Positions 32,664 to 40,379 of a DNA stretch of 41,102 nucleotides are shown here, piece after piece. Source of the stretch: Bacteroidaceae bacterium (GTDB taxonomy: Bacteria > Bacteroidota > Bacteroidia > Bacteroidales > Bacteroidaceae); contig JAFZKA010000124.1 in NCBI GenBank assembly GCA_017551925.1, positions 1-41,102 on the forward strand, given 5' to 3'. The translations under genes and the position numbers were made by a program. The notes under the pieces are model-generated. The model did no database searches. It was not told the origin of the DNA and worked only from the letters and a program-made list of their open reading frames with translations. Position 1 is the first letter of the stretch; each line of letters begins with the position of its first letter.

Positions 32664-33562
32664 AATATTTCCATTTTGATCCATGCCTGTGGCAGGAAAG
32701 ATATGATATCGGCCGATGTCATGGCTGTCTGGCTCAGGTTCTGTGCGGCCAAATCGCCTGCAAGTCCGTGTATGAATACTGCGATTGCTGCCGAATCTGT
32801 TGCGCTGTATCCTTGTGCGAGCAAGGCCAGAACAATGCCTGTCAGCACATCGCCGGATCCGCCTGTGGCCATTCCGGCGTTTCCGGTGGTGTTTATGTAT
32901 GCAGTGCCGTCAGGTGTTACGGTTACCGTAGGAGCGCCCTTTATGACAACCGTAATGCCGGTGCTGCGTGCAAGCGCGATGGCCTTTTCCGCCATCTGAC
33001 TCCAGTTGTCGGCCTTGCCGGTCAGCCTTGCCAGTTCGCCAGGGTGAGGTGTTATTACGGAACCTGACGGTACATAATCAAGCAGGTAGTTGTTCTGCGA
33101 TATTATGTTCAGGGCATCGGCATCAAGCACAGACGGGCAAGCGGAGTTCTTGAGCAACTTGTCAAGCAGAACGGTCTGAGAATCCCCTTTGCCCAATCCG
33201 GGGCCGGCACCTATGGCGGAATAACGTGACAGGTCAGAGTCAGCGTACATGTCATCGGTGAACCTGACCATGGCCTCAGGGACTGAAATCTGGAGTATGT
33301 CATTGTTGGCGGGTGGGGTGCAGACCGTGAGCAGCCCGACACCCGAACGCATGCATGCCTTGGCTGACAATACCGCCGCGCCGGCCATGCCGTAACTGCC
33401 GGCATAGAGCAGGGCATGTCCGAAAGTGCCTTTGTATGATTGCGGGTCACGGGCTCTCAACAGGCTCCTGATGTAGTCCTGTTTTACAGTCATGATACTC
33501 TCAGCCGGAAGCAGAGTTTCAAGCATCTGTCTAACCCCGTCTATGTATATTTGGTCCGTCAT
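32660..33562 (-). CDS. nnrD: ADP-dependent NAD(P)H-hydrate dehydratase (NnrD/YjeF C-terminal type)
   Basis: 300-aa metabolite-repair kinase-fold enzyme dehydrating damaged NAD(P)H hydrates. Visible: GTFGHALLYAGSYGMAGAAV, ITPHPGELARLTG, VVIKGAPTVTVTPDG and the catalytic GNAGMATGGSGDVLTG. In many bacteria it is fused behind an NnrE epimerase domain (about 500 aa in total). Here only about 45 residues precede the dehydratase domain, so the epimerase is missing from this gene. A leftward -7 box TACATTTG is at 33580-33587. Confidence 0.92.
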   Translation of the reverse strand: MTDQIYIDGVRQMLETLLPAESIMTVKQDYIRSLLRARDPQSYKGTFGHALLYAGSYGMAGAAVLSAKACMRSGVGLLTVCTPPANNDILQISVPEAMVRFTDDMYADSDLSRYSAIGAGPGLGKGDSQTVLLDKLLKNSACPSVLDADALNIISQNNYLLDYVPSGSVITPHPGELARLTGKADNWSQMAEKAIALARSTGITVVIKGAPTVTVTPDGTAYINTTGNAGMATGGSGDVLTGIVLALLAQGYSATDSAAIAVFIHGLAGDLAAQNLSQTAMTSADIISFLPQAWIKMEIL

Positions 33563-33579
33563 TTGGCACTTGTACTTGG

Positions 33580-33587
33580 CAAATGTA
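33580..33587 (-). promoter_or_regulatory. -7 box of nnrD
   Basis: Leftward TACATTTG, perfect TAnnTTTG match, 18 bp upstream of the start. Confidence 0.6.
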
Positions 33588-33672
33588 CGCTTATTTTGTT
33601 AAAAAATGGACAATCTTGTTCCTGTCACTCACAAAAATGGAATTAATATCCTTTTTGCCGTACTTTTTTGAG

Positions 33673-33680
33673 TATATTCG
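33673..33680 (+). promoter_or_regulatory. -7 box of hpt-adk-obgE
   Basis: TATATTCG, one mismatch from TAnnTTTG, lies 20 bp before the hpt start. Confidence 0.5.
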
Positions 33681-33699
33681 CGTAAATATTAGGTTATAT

Positions 33700-34239
33700 A
33701 TGGAAACCATTCAGGTAAAGGACAAGTTGTTCACTCCGTTCATCAAGGAACAGGAGATTCAGAAAGAAATCAAAAGAGTCGCTTCAGAGATTAACCGTGA
33801 TTATCAAGGCAAGGAGCCTCTGTTTCTATGTATTCTGAACGGTTCTTTTATGTTTGCGGCAGATCTGCTCAAGAATGTGACCGTACCGTGTAATGTCTCT
33901 TTTGTAAAAGTGGCATCATACCAGGGCACAGAGACTACCGGTAAGGTAAAGGAACTTATGGGGTTACAGGAATCAGTTGAAGGCCGTGACGTTATCATAA
34001 TTGAAGATATTGTTGACACCGGTTATACTATGCGCGATGTCCTGGAGTCACTATCAGAAAAGAATGCCGCATCAGTGGCTGTCTGCGCTTTGCTCTGCAA
34101 GCCTGACAAACTCAAGGTTGACATTAATCTGAAATACCTTGCCATGAATATTCCTAACGGCTTTATTGTGGGATATGGTCTTGATTATGACGGTTTTGGC
34201 AGGAACTCGCGTGATATTTATAAAATTGTGAAACAGTAA
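33700..34239 (+). CDS. hpt: Hypoxanthine phosphoribosyltransferase
   Basis: 179 aa. Converts hypoxanthine or guanine plus PRPP to IMP or GMP in purine salvage. The PRPP-binding motif is VIIIEDIVDTGYTM (about residues 98-111). ILNGSFMFAADLLKNV and the C-terminal FIVGYGLDYDGFGRN are typical. The frame opens at 33583, but METIQVKDKLF at 33700 is the natural start because a -7 box (33673-33680) precedes it. It is first in an operon with adk and obgE (gaps 11 and 20 bp). Confidence 0.94.
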   Translation: METIQVKDKLFTPFIKEQEIQKEIKRVASEINRDYQGKEPLFLCILNGSFMFAADLLKNVTVPCNVSFVKVASYQGTETTGKVKELMGLQESVEGRDVIIIEDIVDTGYTMRDVLESLSEKNAASVAVCALLCKPDKLKVDINLKYLAMNIPNGFIVGYGLDYDGFGRNSRDIYKIVKQ

Positions 34240-34250
34240 AACGGTTTACG

Positions 34251-34820
34251 ATGGACAACATAGTTATTTTCGGTGCTCCCGGTTCAGGTAAGGGAACATA
34301 CAGTGCTGCCCTGGTTGAAAAATTCGGTTACAACCATATTTCTACAGGTGATGTACTCCGTGCAGAGATCAGAGAGGGTACGGAACTCGGTAAGATAGCC
34401 GAAGGGTATATAGAGAAAGGACAACTTATTCCTGATGACCTGATAATAGATATGCTTGCCGATGTTTATGATACTATGCGTGAAGGCCCGGGAGTGATCT
34501 TTGACGGTTTTCCGCGTACTATTGTACAGGCTAAGGCTCTTAAGGACATGCTTAACAAACGTGGTGAAAAGATATCCGTCACACTGAATCTTATTGTCAG
34601 TGAGGATGTTCTGATGGAGCGTCTGCTGAACCGTGCCAAGATTGAAGGGCGTGCTGATGACAATGAGGAGACTATCAAGAAGCGTTTCAATGTCTATTAT
34701 ACCCAGACACATCCGCTGATTGAATGGTTCAAGAAAGAGGGGGTTCTTTCTGAATTCACCTTTAAGGGTGACAAGGACCTTATGATTAAGGAAATAATAG
34801 AGAAGGTGGAGTCAATCTGA
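34251..34820 (+). CDS. adk: Adenylate kinase
   Basis: 189 aa. Interconverts ATP + AMP and 2 ADP. P-loop GAPGSGKGT (residues 7-15), AMP-site [16 protein letters not shown] and [13 protein letters not shown], with the short LID form (no zinc-binding insert). Situated between hpt and obgE, so the operon joins purine salvage to nucleotide balance and ribosome assembly. Confidence 0.96.
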   Translation: MDNIVIFGAPGSGKGTYSAALVEKFGYNHISTGDVLRAEIREGTELGKIAEGYIEKGQLIPDDLIIDMLADVYDTMREGPGVIFDGFPRTIVQAKALKDMLNKRGEKISVTLNLIVSEDVLMERLLNRAKIEGRADDNEETIKKRFNVYYTQTHPLIEWFKKEGVLSEFTFKGDKDLMIKEIIEKVESI

Positions 34821-34840
34821 TTCCACCTTATATTTGCATT

Positions 34841-36010
34841 ATGGCTGAAAGCAACTTTGTAGATTACGTTAAGATATTCTGTCGGTCAGGTAAGGGCGGC
34901 CGTGGCTCGGCGCACTTGCGTCATGATAAATACATTCCCAACGGCGGTCCTGACGGCGGTGACGGCGGCAAGGGCGGAAGCGTTATCCTTAAAGGTAACC
35001 GCAACTATTGGACATTGCTGCACTTGCGCTATGAAAGGCATGCATTTGCAGAGAACGGCGGAAACGGCGGCAGCAACAAGTGCTTTGGCAAGGACGGCCA
35101 GGATGTAATAATAGAGGTTCCTTGCGGCACAGTGGCTTACAATGCTGAAACCGGTGAATATTTGTGTGATATTACTGATGACGGTCAGGAGATAGTCCTG
35201 CTCAAGGGCGGCCGAGGTGGTCTGGGTAACTGGCATTTCCGTACCGCTACGCGTCAGGCTCCAAGGTTCGCACAGCCGGGAGAGCCCGCACAGGAGATGA
35301 TGGTCGTTCTTGAACTCAAACTTTTGGCCGATGTGGGCCTGGTGGGATTCCCGAATGCCGGCAAGTCAACGCTCCTGTCTGCAATATCGGCAGCAAAACC
35401 AAAGATTGCCAACTATCCGTTCACCACACTTGAACCTAATCTGGGAATCGTGTCATACCGTGAAGGCAAATCATTCGTTATGGCCGATATTCCCGGTATT
35501 ATTGAGGGTGCGAGCGAGGGTAAGGGACTGGGACTCAGGTTCCTGCGTCATATTGAACGCAACTCATTGCTTCTGTTCATGGTACCCGGTGATACTGATG
35601 ACATAAGGCGTGAGTATGATATTCTGCTGAATGAACTGGCACAGTTCAATCCTGAGATGCTTGACAAGCAGCGTGTGCTGGCTGTGACAAAATGTGACCT
35701 TATTGATGAGGAACTTATGTCCATGCTTGAACCCAATCTGCCCCAGGATATTCCGCATGTTTTCATATCGGGCGTAAGCGGTCTCGGACTCCAACAACTC
35801 AAGGATATTCTGTGGAAGGAACTTAACAGTGAGAGCAATAAACTTGATGCCACCTGGAAGACCGAACATATAGTCCACCGCTCAAAGGATGCAAGTGAAC
35901 TCCATAGTGAACTTGTTGCCGCAGGAGCGGATTTTGAGATTGATTTTGATGATTTCTCTGATGATTCAGATGACATTGACGATCTTGAAGAGGTAGAGGT
36001 TGAACTTTGA
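34841..36010 (+). CDS. obgE: GTPase Obg/CgtA
   Basis: 389 aa. The Gly-rich OBG fold is followed by a G domain: [16 protein letters not shown] and [17 protein letters not shown], then the P-loop [13 protein letters not shown], the switch [16 protein letters not shown] and TKCDLID. The C-terminus is strongly acidic ([20 protein letters not shown]). Acts in 50S ribosome maturation and stress control. Last gene of the hpt-adk-obgE operon. Confidence 0.96.
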   Translation: MAESNFVDYVKIFCRSGKGGRGSAHLRHDKYIPNGGPDGGDGGKGGSVILKGNRNYWTLLHLRYERHAFAENGGNGGSNKCFGKDGQDVIIEVPCGTVAYNAETGEYLCDITDDGQEIVLLKGGRGGLGNWHFRTATRQAPRFAQPGEPAQEMMVVLELKLLADVGLVGFPNAGKSTLLSAISAAKPKIANYPFTTLEPNLGIVSYREGKSFVMADIPGIIEGASEGKGLGLRFLRHIERNSLLLFMVPGDTDDIRREYDILLNELAQFNPEMLDKQRVLAVTKCDLIDEELMSMLEPNLPQDIPHVFISGVSGLGLQQLKDILWKELNSESNKLDATWKTEHIVHRSKDASELHSELVAAGADFEIDFDDFSDDSDDIDDLEEVEVEL

Positions 36011-36042
36011 AAAAAATAATTGAAAAAAACATCCATAAAATT

Positions 36043-36050
36043 TAACTTTC
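36043..36050 (+). promoter_or_regulatory. Possible -7 box of the secreted protein at 36130
   Basis: TAACTTTC, one mismatch from TAnnTTTG, would give an AT-rich leader of about 70 nt. No better candidate is seen nearer the start. Confidence 0.35.
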
Positions 36051-36129
36051 ATTTTAGCGGCATATATGTATAATGAGCGAATTTGAAAAATTCACCTTAT
36101 TATTAATTTATAAACTAAACAAAACTGAA

Positions 36130-36789
36130 ATGAAAAAGATGTTTTTGGCAGCTGCCCTTCTGGCAGTAGTTTCTCTGGCCAACGCTCAGGCTCCGGCCGA
36201 TGCTCCTTACGGAGTAAAATCAGGTGTTATCACCATGTCTATGGATATGATGGGTAACGAAATGATCACTGAGACCTATTTTGACAACTACGGACTGAAG
36301 ACCGCTCAGGTTTCAGAAGGTGGTGGCATGATGGGTATGGGTGGCGAAGGCAAGACCCGTACAATCACAGATAAGGACGGTGCTCAGATCCGCATCAATG
36401 ATGAGGCTAAGACCGCTACCAAGTTCCCTGCAGGCGGCATGGGCTTTGGCATGGGTGGTAACCGTGCTCAGATCAACTGGAACAAGCTGACCGATGAGGT
36501 TAAGAAGGCTAACAACATTAAGGAAGTTGGCAAGGAGACCATCGCCGGTAAGGAGTGCACCAAGTACACCATGACCGTTGACATGATGGGCAACCAGTCA
36601 GAGCAGACCGTTTGGATCTACAAAGGCATCCAGCTCAAGAACGAGATGACTTCAGACTTCGGTACCTTTGGTTCAACCTGCAAGAAGTTCGAGGAGAAGG
36701 ACGTTCCTGCTTCAATGTTCGAGGTTCCTGCCGGTGTTAAGGTTGAGGAGTTTGACATGTCACAGTTCGGTGGCTTCGGAGGATTTTAA
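36130..36789 (+). CDS. Secreted DUF4412-like protein, probably highly expressed
   Basis: 219 aa with signal peptide MKKMFLAAALLAVVSLANAQ. Met/Gly-rich segments (GGGMMGMGGEG, AGGMGFGMGGN) frame a beta-rich body with KETIAGKECTKYTM and QTVWIYKGIQLKNEM, a pattern seen in DUF4412-type proteins. The codons are strongly biased to AAG, AAC, ACC and GGC, unlike the neighbours, which suggests high expression. An upstream in-frame ATG at 36073 would spoil the signal peptide, so 36130 is chosen. It ends in a terminator. Function unknown. Confidence 0.8.
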   Translation: MKKMFLAAALLAVVSLANAQAPADAPYGVKSGVITMSMDMMGNEMITETYFDNYGLKTAQVSEGGGMMGMGGEGKTRTITDKDGAQIRINDEAKTATKFPAGGMGFGMGGNRAQINWNKLTDEVKKANNIKEVGKETIAGKECTKYTMTVDMMGNQSEQTVWIYKGIQLKNEMTSDFGTFGSTCKKFEEKDVPASMFEVPAGVKVEEFDMSQFGGFGGF

Positions 36790-36806
36790 TTTCCGGAAAA
36801 CTTAAT

Positions 36807-36840
36807 AAAAGAGGGTCACATTTTTGTGGCCCTTTTTTTA
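36807..36840 (+). terminator. Terminator between the secreted protein gene and ssrA
   Basis: The stem AGGGTCACA / TGTGGCCCT (one G-T pair) around TTTT is followed by a T run. The ssrA -7 box begins directly after it. Confidence 0.85.
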
Positions 36841-36848
36841 TATCTTTG
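36841..36848 (+). promoter_or_regulatory. -7 box of ssrA
   Basis: TATCTTTG, perfect TAnnTTTG match, 12 bp before the tmRNA 5' end. Confidence 0.7.
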
Positions 36849-36860
36849 CGGCACAATCCT

Positions 36861-37256
36861 GGGGCTGTCTGGCTTTGACAGCGGGCAGGAATGGTATGTA
36901 AGCAGGCAGTGCTCTGTCGGTCCGCACTATAAAAAGACTGTCAACAATTATCTGGCGAAACTAATTTTGCTCTTGCTGCTTGATCGAAGTACAGTAGATC
37001 TGCTTAATCACGGCACAAGGTGTTGTGACAAGACATCACCCGGAAGCTCTTGCTCCGAAGCTCGTCGAAACGGTGGTGCAGTCAAATCGGGGATAGTTTC
37101 TGATGGCTTCGCATCAGGAATGAAATTTTAGAAGATAAGGTCATGACCCGGTAGCTCTATCCAAGTTGTGGCTCGAAAATCCAAGTAGAGATAAGCCTGT
37201 AGAAAGCATATGGTTTCCCCGTTTGGACGAGGGTTCGACTCCCTCCAGCTCCACCA
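36861..37256 (+). ncRNA. ssrA: Transfer-messenger RNA (tmRNA)
   Basis: About 396 nt. The 5' end GGGGCTG pairs with the 3' CAGCTCC before the encoded ACCA, forming the tRNA-like acceptor. GGTTCGACTCC is the T arm. The tag reading frame at 36954-36983 encodes GETNFALAA followed by TGA, preceded by the charged Ala. Pseudoknot-rich sequence fills the middle. It rescues stalled ribosomes with SmpB. A 101-codon open frame across this region is not a gene. Confidence 0.96.
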
Positions 37257-37257
37257 T

Positions 37258-37290
37258 AAACCGCTCTGCACATGCTCAGGGGCGGTTTTA
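37258..37290 (+). terminator. Terminator after ssrA
   Basis: The arms AAACCGCTCTG and CAGGGGCGGTTTT pair around ACATGCT, directly after the tmRNA 3' end. Confidence 0.7.
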
Positions 37291-37298
37291 CTTTTTAA

Positions 37299-37320
37299 AA
37301 CGGTACTGAATCGGTACTGA
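37299..37320. repeat. Paired CGGTACTGA direct repeats after ssrA, possible arm-type or att-related site
   Basis: Two copies of CGGTACTGA are separated by a few bases, about 45 bp beyond the ssrA 3' end. The 3' ends of tRNA and tmRNA genes are common integration sites, and short direct repeats are typical of integrase arm sites. No integrase gene and no second copy of the ssrA 3' end are seen in the window, so this is tentative. Confidence 0.3.
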
Positions 37321-37327
37321 TAAATAC

Positions 37328-37371
37328 AAAAAAAAGAACGAAAGACCGGGGCTCCAAATGAAGCTCCGGTC
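37328..37371 (-). terminator. Possible terminator of the leftward gene 37911-37495
   Basis: The hairpin GACCGGGGCT / AGCTCCGGTC (one mismatch, 37344-37371) is followed, reading leftward, by TTTCGTTC and a run of eight T. Confidence 0.45.
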
Positions 37372-37494
37372 CAGTGGATATTAAATACAAATACCGTATG
37401 GCGGTTGTATTCATTAGCAAAGATACGATAAAATTCAAATATAAAAATCTCAGTAGGCTATTATAAGCTTTGCATCACTCCTACATCACAACCA

Positions 37495-37911
37495 TCAATC
37501 CAGGAAGTACTTCTGCCAACTGTCCAGCCAGGCCTCACCCCAGTCAGAGGCATCATAGAACCTGCTCTGCAGATAGTCAAAATAGTACTCCTCAATAGCG
37601 TCATAAACCCGTCCAAAATCCTCCCTCTTAAAGTTAGGATTGAACTCACAGATAAATGAAGCATACGTATTGATAGCCGGAATCACCTTATAAGGATCCT
37701 GAGCCTTAGCATGAAGCAGCTCATCATTGGGATTCACCTTCCTATAATCCCGCATCACCGATGCAAACACAAACTTGGCCCCCATCTCACTCAGCGAATA
37801 CAGGTTGTCAGATTCATACAGGTACATCATAGGCCGTTCAGTCCGTCCCTTGTTCTCTGCTGCAAACTTGCTCATCTTTGGTGTAATTGAAAAAGTCTTT
37901 TCTGGTAACAT
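37495..37911 (-). CDS. Hypothetical protein, 138 aa, in the post-ssrA region
   Basis: Unrecognised soluble protein rich in aromatic residues (IEEYYFDYLQSRFYDASDWG near the C-terminus). No signal peptide or known motif. The frame opens at 38004, but MLPEKTFSITPKMSKF at 37911 is a more natural start. A leftward -7 box TATCTTTG lies at 38018-38025, giving a leader of about 100 nt. Its place directly after ssrA suggests cargo of an integrated element (inference). Confidence 0.65.
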   Translation of the reverse strand: MLPEKTFSITPKMSKFAAENKGRTERPMMYLYESDNLYSLSEMGAKFVFASVMRDYRKVNPNDELLHAKAQDPYKVIPAINTYASFICEFNPNFKREDFGRVYDAIEEYYFDYLQSRFYDASDWGEAWLDSWQKYFLD

Positions 37912-38290
37912 AATTGTAAAATGAATAACGTGGGTACCTCCTTTAAAGGAATCAGAAGCGAATATCAAATAATATCCAACATATCCTGATTGCCGCGCAA
38001 ACATCGGCTATCCGAAGCAAAGATAGTGCAAGTCGAGAGAAACAAAAAACAAGCTTGCTTGGTTTTTTACTTCCGAGACGCAGCCTATCTTATCTAAAGA
38101 TAAATAAAAGCCGATGAAATAATCAACGCCCTTCAAGCACTATTTTTCAACCGAGAGTAACCCCTTGCACACATTCTCCGGATTTGTTACCTTTGCTATT
38201 GAAATAGCGAACCCTGGCTGCGCTCGGTATAAACGAACAAGCTTGTTTCTACTCTCGCATGCACAGGCTTTGCAATAAAAGGTATTTACT
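37912..38290. other. Divergent intergenic region with two promoters and a terminator-like hairpin
   Basis: Contains the leftward -7 box TATCTTTG (38018-38025) and the rightward -7 box TACCTTTG (38188-38195). Between them, at 38044-38068, is AAAAAACAAGC / GCTTGGTTTTTT, a hairpin with A and T runs. The rightward leader of about 90 nt holds short palindromes such as GAACAAGCTTGTTTC. No gene seen. Confidence 0.5.
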
Positions 38291-38791
38291 ATGAAGAACA
38301 CAATTCACCCGATTATCTCGTCACTGGCCATCCTTCTTCTGATGACCATCAGCTGCCGCAGCACAAATCAGATGAGCAGCACCCAGTCCACAACCACCAC
38401 CATCACCACCCAGTCGATGGACAGCTTGGCGAAATCCATCCTGAACACCCAGAAGACCACAACCAACATAACCTACCTTCCGATACAAACACCTGCGTTC
38501 CCCAAGCCCGCCGTACCCGATGTCCCCGAACCAGTCCAGGATATGATAAACACACTCATCACCCATGGAGGCGGCACCCTCATCATCACCCATGAAGAGC
38601 ATCTGCAGAACGATACCACCACCATAAGCCATACCACAAATGAAACAACCGCCCAAAACAAATCAGAGACCAATGAGACTCACACCCAATCCAACCCGCC
38701 CCGAGCCTCACCTATTATAAACAAACTATTCTACCTGTTCCTCATGTCCTTCATCCTTATACTATTATGGGAGTCCAGGGACCGTCAATGA
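38291..38791 (+). CDS. Lipoprotein with C-terminal membrane segment, candidate u-spanin
   Basis: 166 aa. The N-terminus is a lipoprotein signal with Cys22 in TISC. The middle is very rich in Thr, Ser, Gln and Asn with little hydrophobic content. The C-terminus has one membrane segment (KLFYLFLMSFILILLW) and a short charged tail ESRDRQ. An outer-membrane lipoprotein tied to an inner-membrane helix is the layout of phage unimolecular spanins such as T1 gp11, which fuse the membranes in the last lysis step. The next gene is a GH24 endolysin, which supports this. Assignment is by topology and context only. Confidence 0.6.
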   Translation: MKNTIHPIISSLAILLLMTISCRSTNQMSSTQSTTTTITTQSMDSLAKSILNTQKTTTNITYLPIQTPAFPKPAVPDVPEPVQDMINTLITHGGGTLIITHEEHLQNDTTTISHTTNETTAQNKSETNETHTQSNPPRASPIINKLFYLFLMSFILILLWESRDRQ

Positions 38792-38828
38792 CACACCATT
38801 CAAACAACCAACCATAAAACACACTACT

Positions 38829-39254
38829 ATGAAATCAACCAACTACGCAATCTTGCTAATAAAAAGTTTCGAGCAGCTACGCCTCAACTCCTACCTCTGC
38901 CCGGCAGGCCGCTGGACAATCGGCTACGGCCACACCGAAGGCGTCAACCGTGGAATGCTAATCACCGAAAAGACTGCCGATGCCTTCCTCCGTCAAGACA
39001 TCCAGAAAGCTGAAACTGAAGTCAATCGCATCGATGCAGACCTCACGCAGGAACAATTCGATGCCTTGGTAAGTTTTGTCTTCAATGTTGGTACTCAGGC
39101 CTTCCGAGTAAGCACTCTGCGCAAGCTCATAGAGCGTAACCCCTCAGACCCAAAGATAGCCGATGAGTTCCGTCGCTGGGTTTACGCTGGAGATAAGAAA
39201 CTCCCTGGCTTAATCAAAAGGAGAGAGCAAGAAATCAAATTGTACTACTCATAA
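38829..39254 (+). CDS. Phage-type lysozyme/endolysin, GH24
   Basis: 141 aa, the usual size of T4-lambdoid GH24 muramidases that cut peptidoglycan. Catalytic Glu is in KSFEQLRLNSYLCPAG, followed by WTIGYGHTEGVNRG with the Asp position replaced by Glu/Asn as in many endolysins. FDALVSFVFNVGTQAF and a C-terminal RRWVYAGDKKLPGLIKRR complete the family pattern. There is no signal peptide, so release would need a holin. It lies 37 bp after the spanin-like gene and 13 bp before the coiled-coil gene. Confidence 0.9.
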   Translation: MKSTNYAILLIKSFEQLRLNSYLCPAGRWTIGYGHTEGVNRGMLITEKTADAFLRQDIQKAETEVNRIDADLTQEQFDALVSFVFNVGTQAFRVSTLRKLIERNPSDPKIADEFRRWVYAGDKKLPGLIKRREQEIKLYYS

Positions 39255-39267
39255 AAACGTAGGCACC

Positions 39268-39612
39268 ATGGAACCACAAACCATAAACCTGATAACCGAT
39301 TGCCTGGTACCATCCATCACAGCAGCTGCAGGCTGGCTTGCCGGAAAGAGGAAACGCCGCAATGACTTCCTCAAAAACATGCAGGACTCAATAGACATCC
39401 TGAGTAAGGAAAACAAACGCCTCCTGGAAGACCTCACCGCAGTCAATCGTGAAGTCGTTGCCCTCCGCAAGGAAAACGGAGAACTCAAATACTCAGTAGA
39501 TCAACTCTGCAAAGAGAACTCACAATTAAAAGATGAAGTACGTGACCTTCGCAAACGCATCACCCAGCCAAAACAGACCAGACACAAAACCGCCAAAGAA
39601 AAGACCGCTTAA
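39268..39612 (+). CDS. Membrane-anchored coiled-coil protein, possible lysis accessory
   Basis: 114 aa. A short hydrophobic stretch near the N-terminus (CLVPSITAAAGWLAG) is followed by KRKRR. A coiled coil then runs to about residue 95 (heptads in ILSKENKRLLEDL, LRKENGELKYSVDQLCKEN), and the tail is basic. One N-terminal membrane helix plus a coiled coil could be a holin-like or inner-membrane spanin-like protein; the topology is not decisive. It is third in the lysis-like cassette. Confidence 0.6.
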   Translation: MEPQTINLITDCLVPSITAAAGWLAGKRKRRNDFLKNMQDSIDILSKENKRLLEDLTAVNREVVALRKENGELKYSVDQLCKENSQLKDEVRDLRKRITQPKQTRHKTAKEKTA

Positions 39613-39626
39613 AACTTGCGTGTCTT

Positions 39627-39693
39627 CCGATGCACAGCATCGGTTCCGTCCCGTAACTATCGCCTTTCCCGAAAGCCGATAATTACGGGGCGG
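39627..39693. repeat. Adjacent strong inverted repeats after the lysis-like cassette
   Basis: First, CCGATGC ACA GCATCGG (39627-39643), a perfect 7-bp stem. Directly after it, 39646-39668 and 39671-39693 form a 23-bp inverted repeat with three mismatches (key parts CCCGTAA / TTACGGG and TATCG / CGATA). Could terminate the cassette or be a repeat element; there is no T run. Confidence 0.6.
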
Positions 39694-39875
39694 TTCATAA
39701 ATGGCCGATAAACATTCAGGAACCTCACCACACACAAATAGAAAAGGCCGATATCTCTATCAGCCTCCTCAGTCCTTTTCCAATAATTGAAATTAAAAAG
39801 GCCCGGTTTCACAACCAGTGCCTTCTCCTCCTTGTTTGCAGTAGCAAAGATACAACAAGACACCGATATAATCAT

Positions 39876-39883
39876 TACTTTTG
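39876..39883 (+). promoter_or_regulatory. -7 box of the GNAT gene
   Basis: TACTTTTG, perfect TAnnTTTG match, 23 bp before the start. Confidence 0.6.
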
Positions 39884-39905
39884 CAGCACAATAACCAGAC
39901 ACCAG

Positions 39906-40379
39906 ATGAATTACCAGATAAGACCAATACACCCCACAGAGATACCTCTGCTCAAAGATTTCCTATATGAAGCAATCTTCATCCCGGAAGGTGTTCAGGC
40001 CCCTCCAAGGAACAGTATCGATGATGAAAGCCTACAGGTTTATATTCGAGATTTTGGTAAGTCTCCCGATGACTATTGCCTAGTAGCTGAAGCCGATGAT
40101 AAAGTAGTAGGAGCCATCTGGAGCCGTATCATAAATGACTACGGCCATATAGCCGATGATACCCCATCAATAGCAATCTCATTGTACAAAGAATACCGTA
40201 ACCAAGGTATAGGCTCAGACCTGCTTAAACAGATGCTGGATCTGCTCAAAGAAAAAGGATACAAAAGTGTCTCCCTCTCCGTCCAGAAGGCAAACTATGC
40301 CATGAAGATGTACCAGAAAGCAGGCTTCAATATCCTGTCCGATGATGGCGAAGAGGTAATCATGCAATGTCACCTTTAA
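39906..40379 (+). CDS. GNAT family N-acetyltransferase
   Basis: 157 aa. The acetyl-CoA pyrophosphate-binding loop is in KEYRNQGIGSDLLKQMLDLL (motif A, R/Q-x-x-G-x-G/A), preceded by a central strand (PSIAISLYKE). NYAMKMYQKAGF is the typical C-terminal motif B. The acceptor substrate is not predictable. It has its own -7 box and stands alone after the lysis-like cassette. Confidence 0.88.
   Translation: MNYQIRPIHPTEIPLLKDFLYEAIFIPEGVQAPPRNSIDDESLQVYIRDFGKSPDDYCLVAEADDKVVGAIWSRIINDYGHIADDTPSIAISLYKEYRNQGIGSDLLKQMLDLLKEKGYKSVSLSVQKANYAMKMYQKAGFNILSDDGEEVIMQCHL

Noticed and set aside
36826-37131. 101-codon open frame
   Set aside because: It lies across the terminator and the tmRNA gene. The tmRNA ends, the T arm and the GETNFALAA tag frame are clear, so the frame is not a gene.
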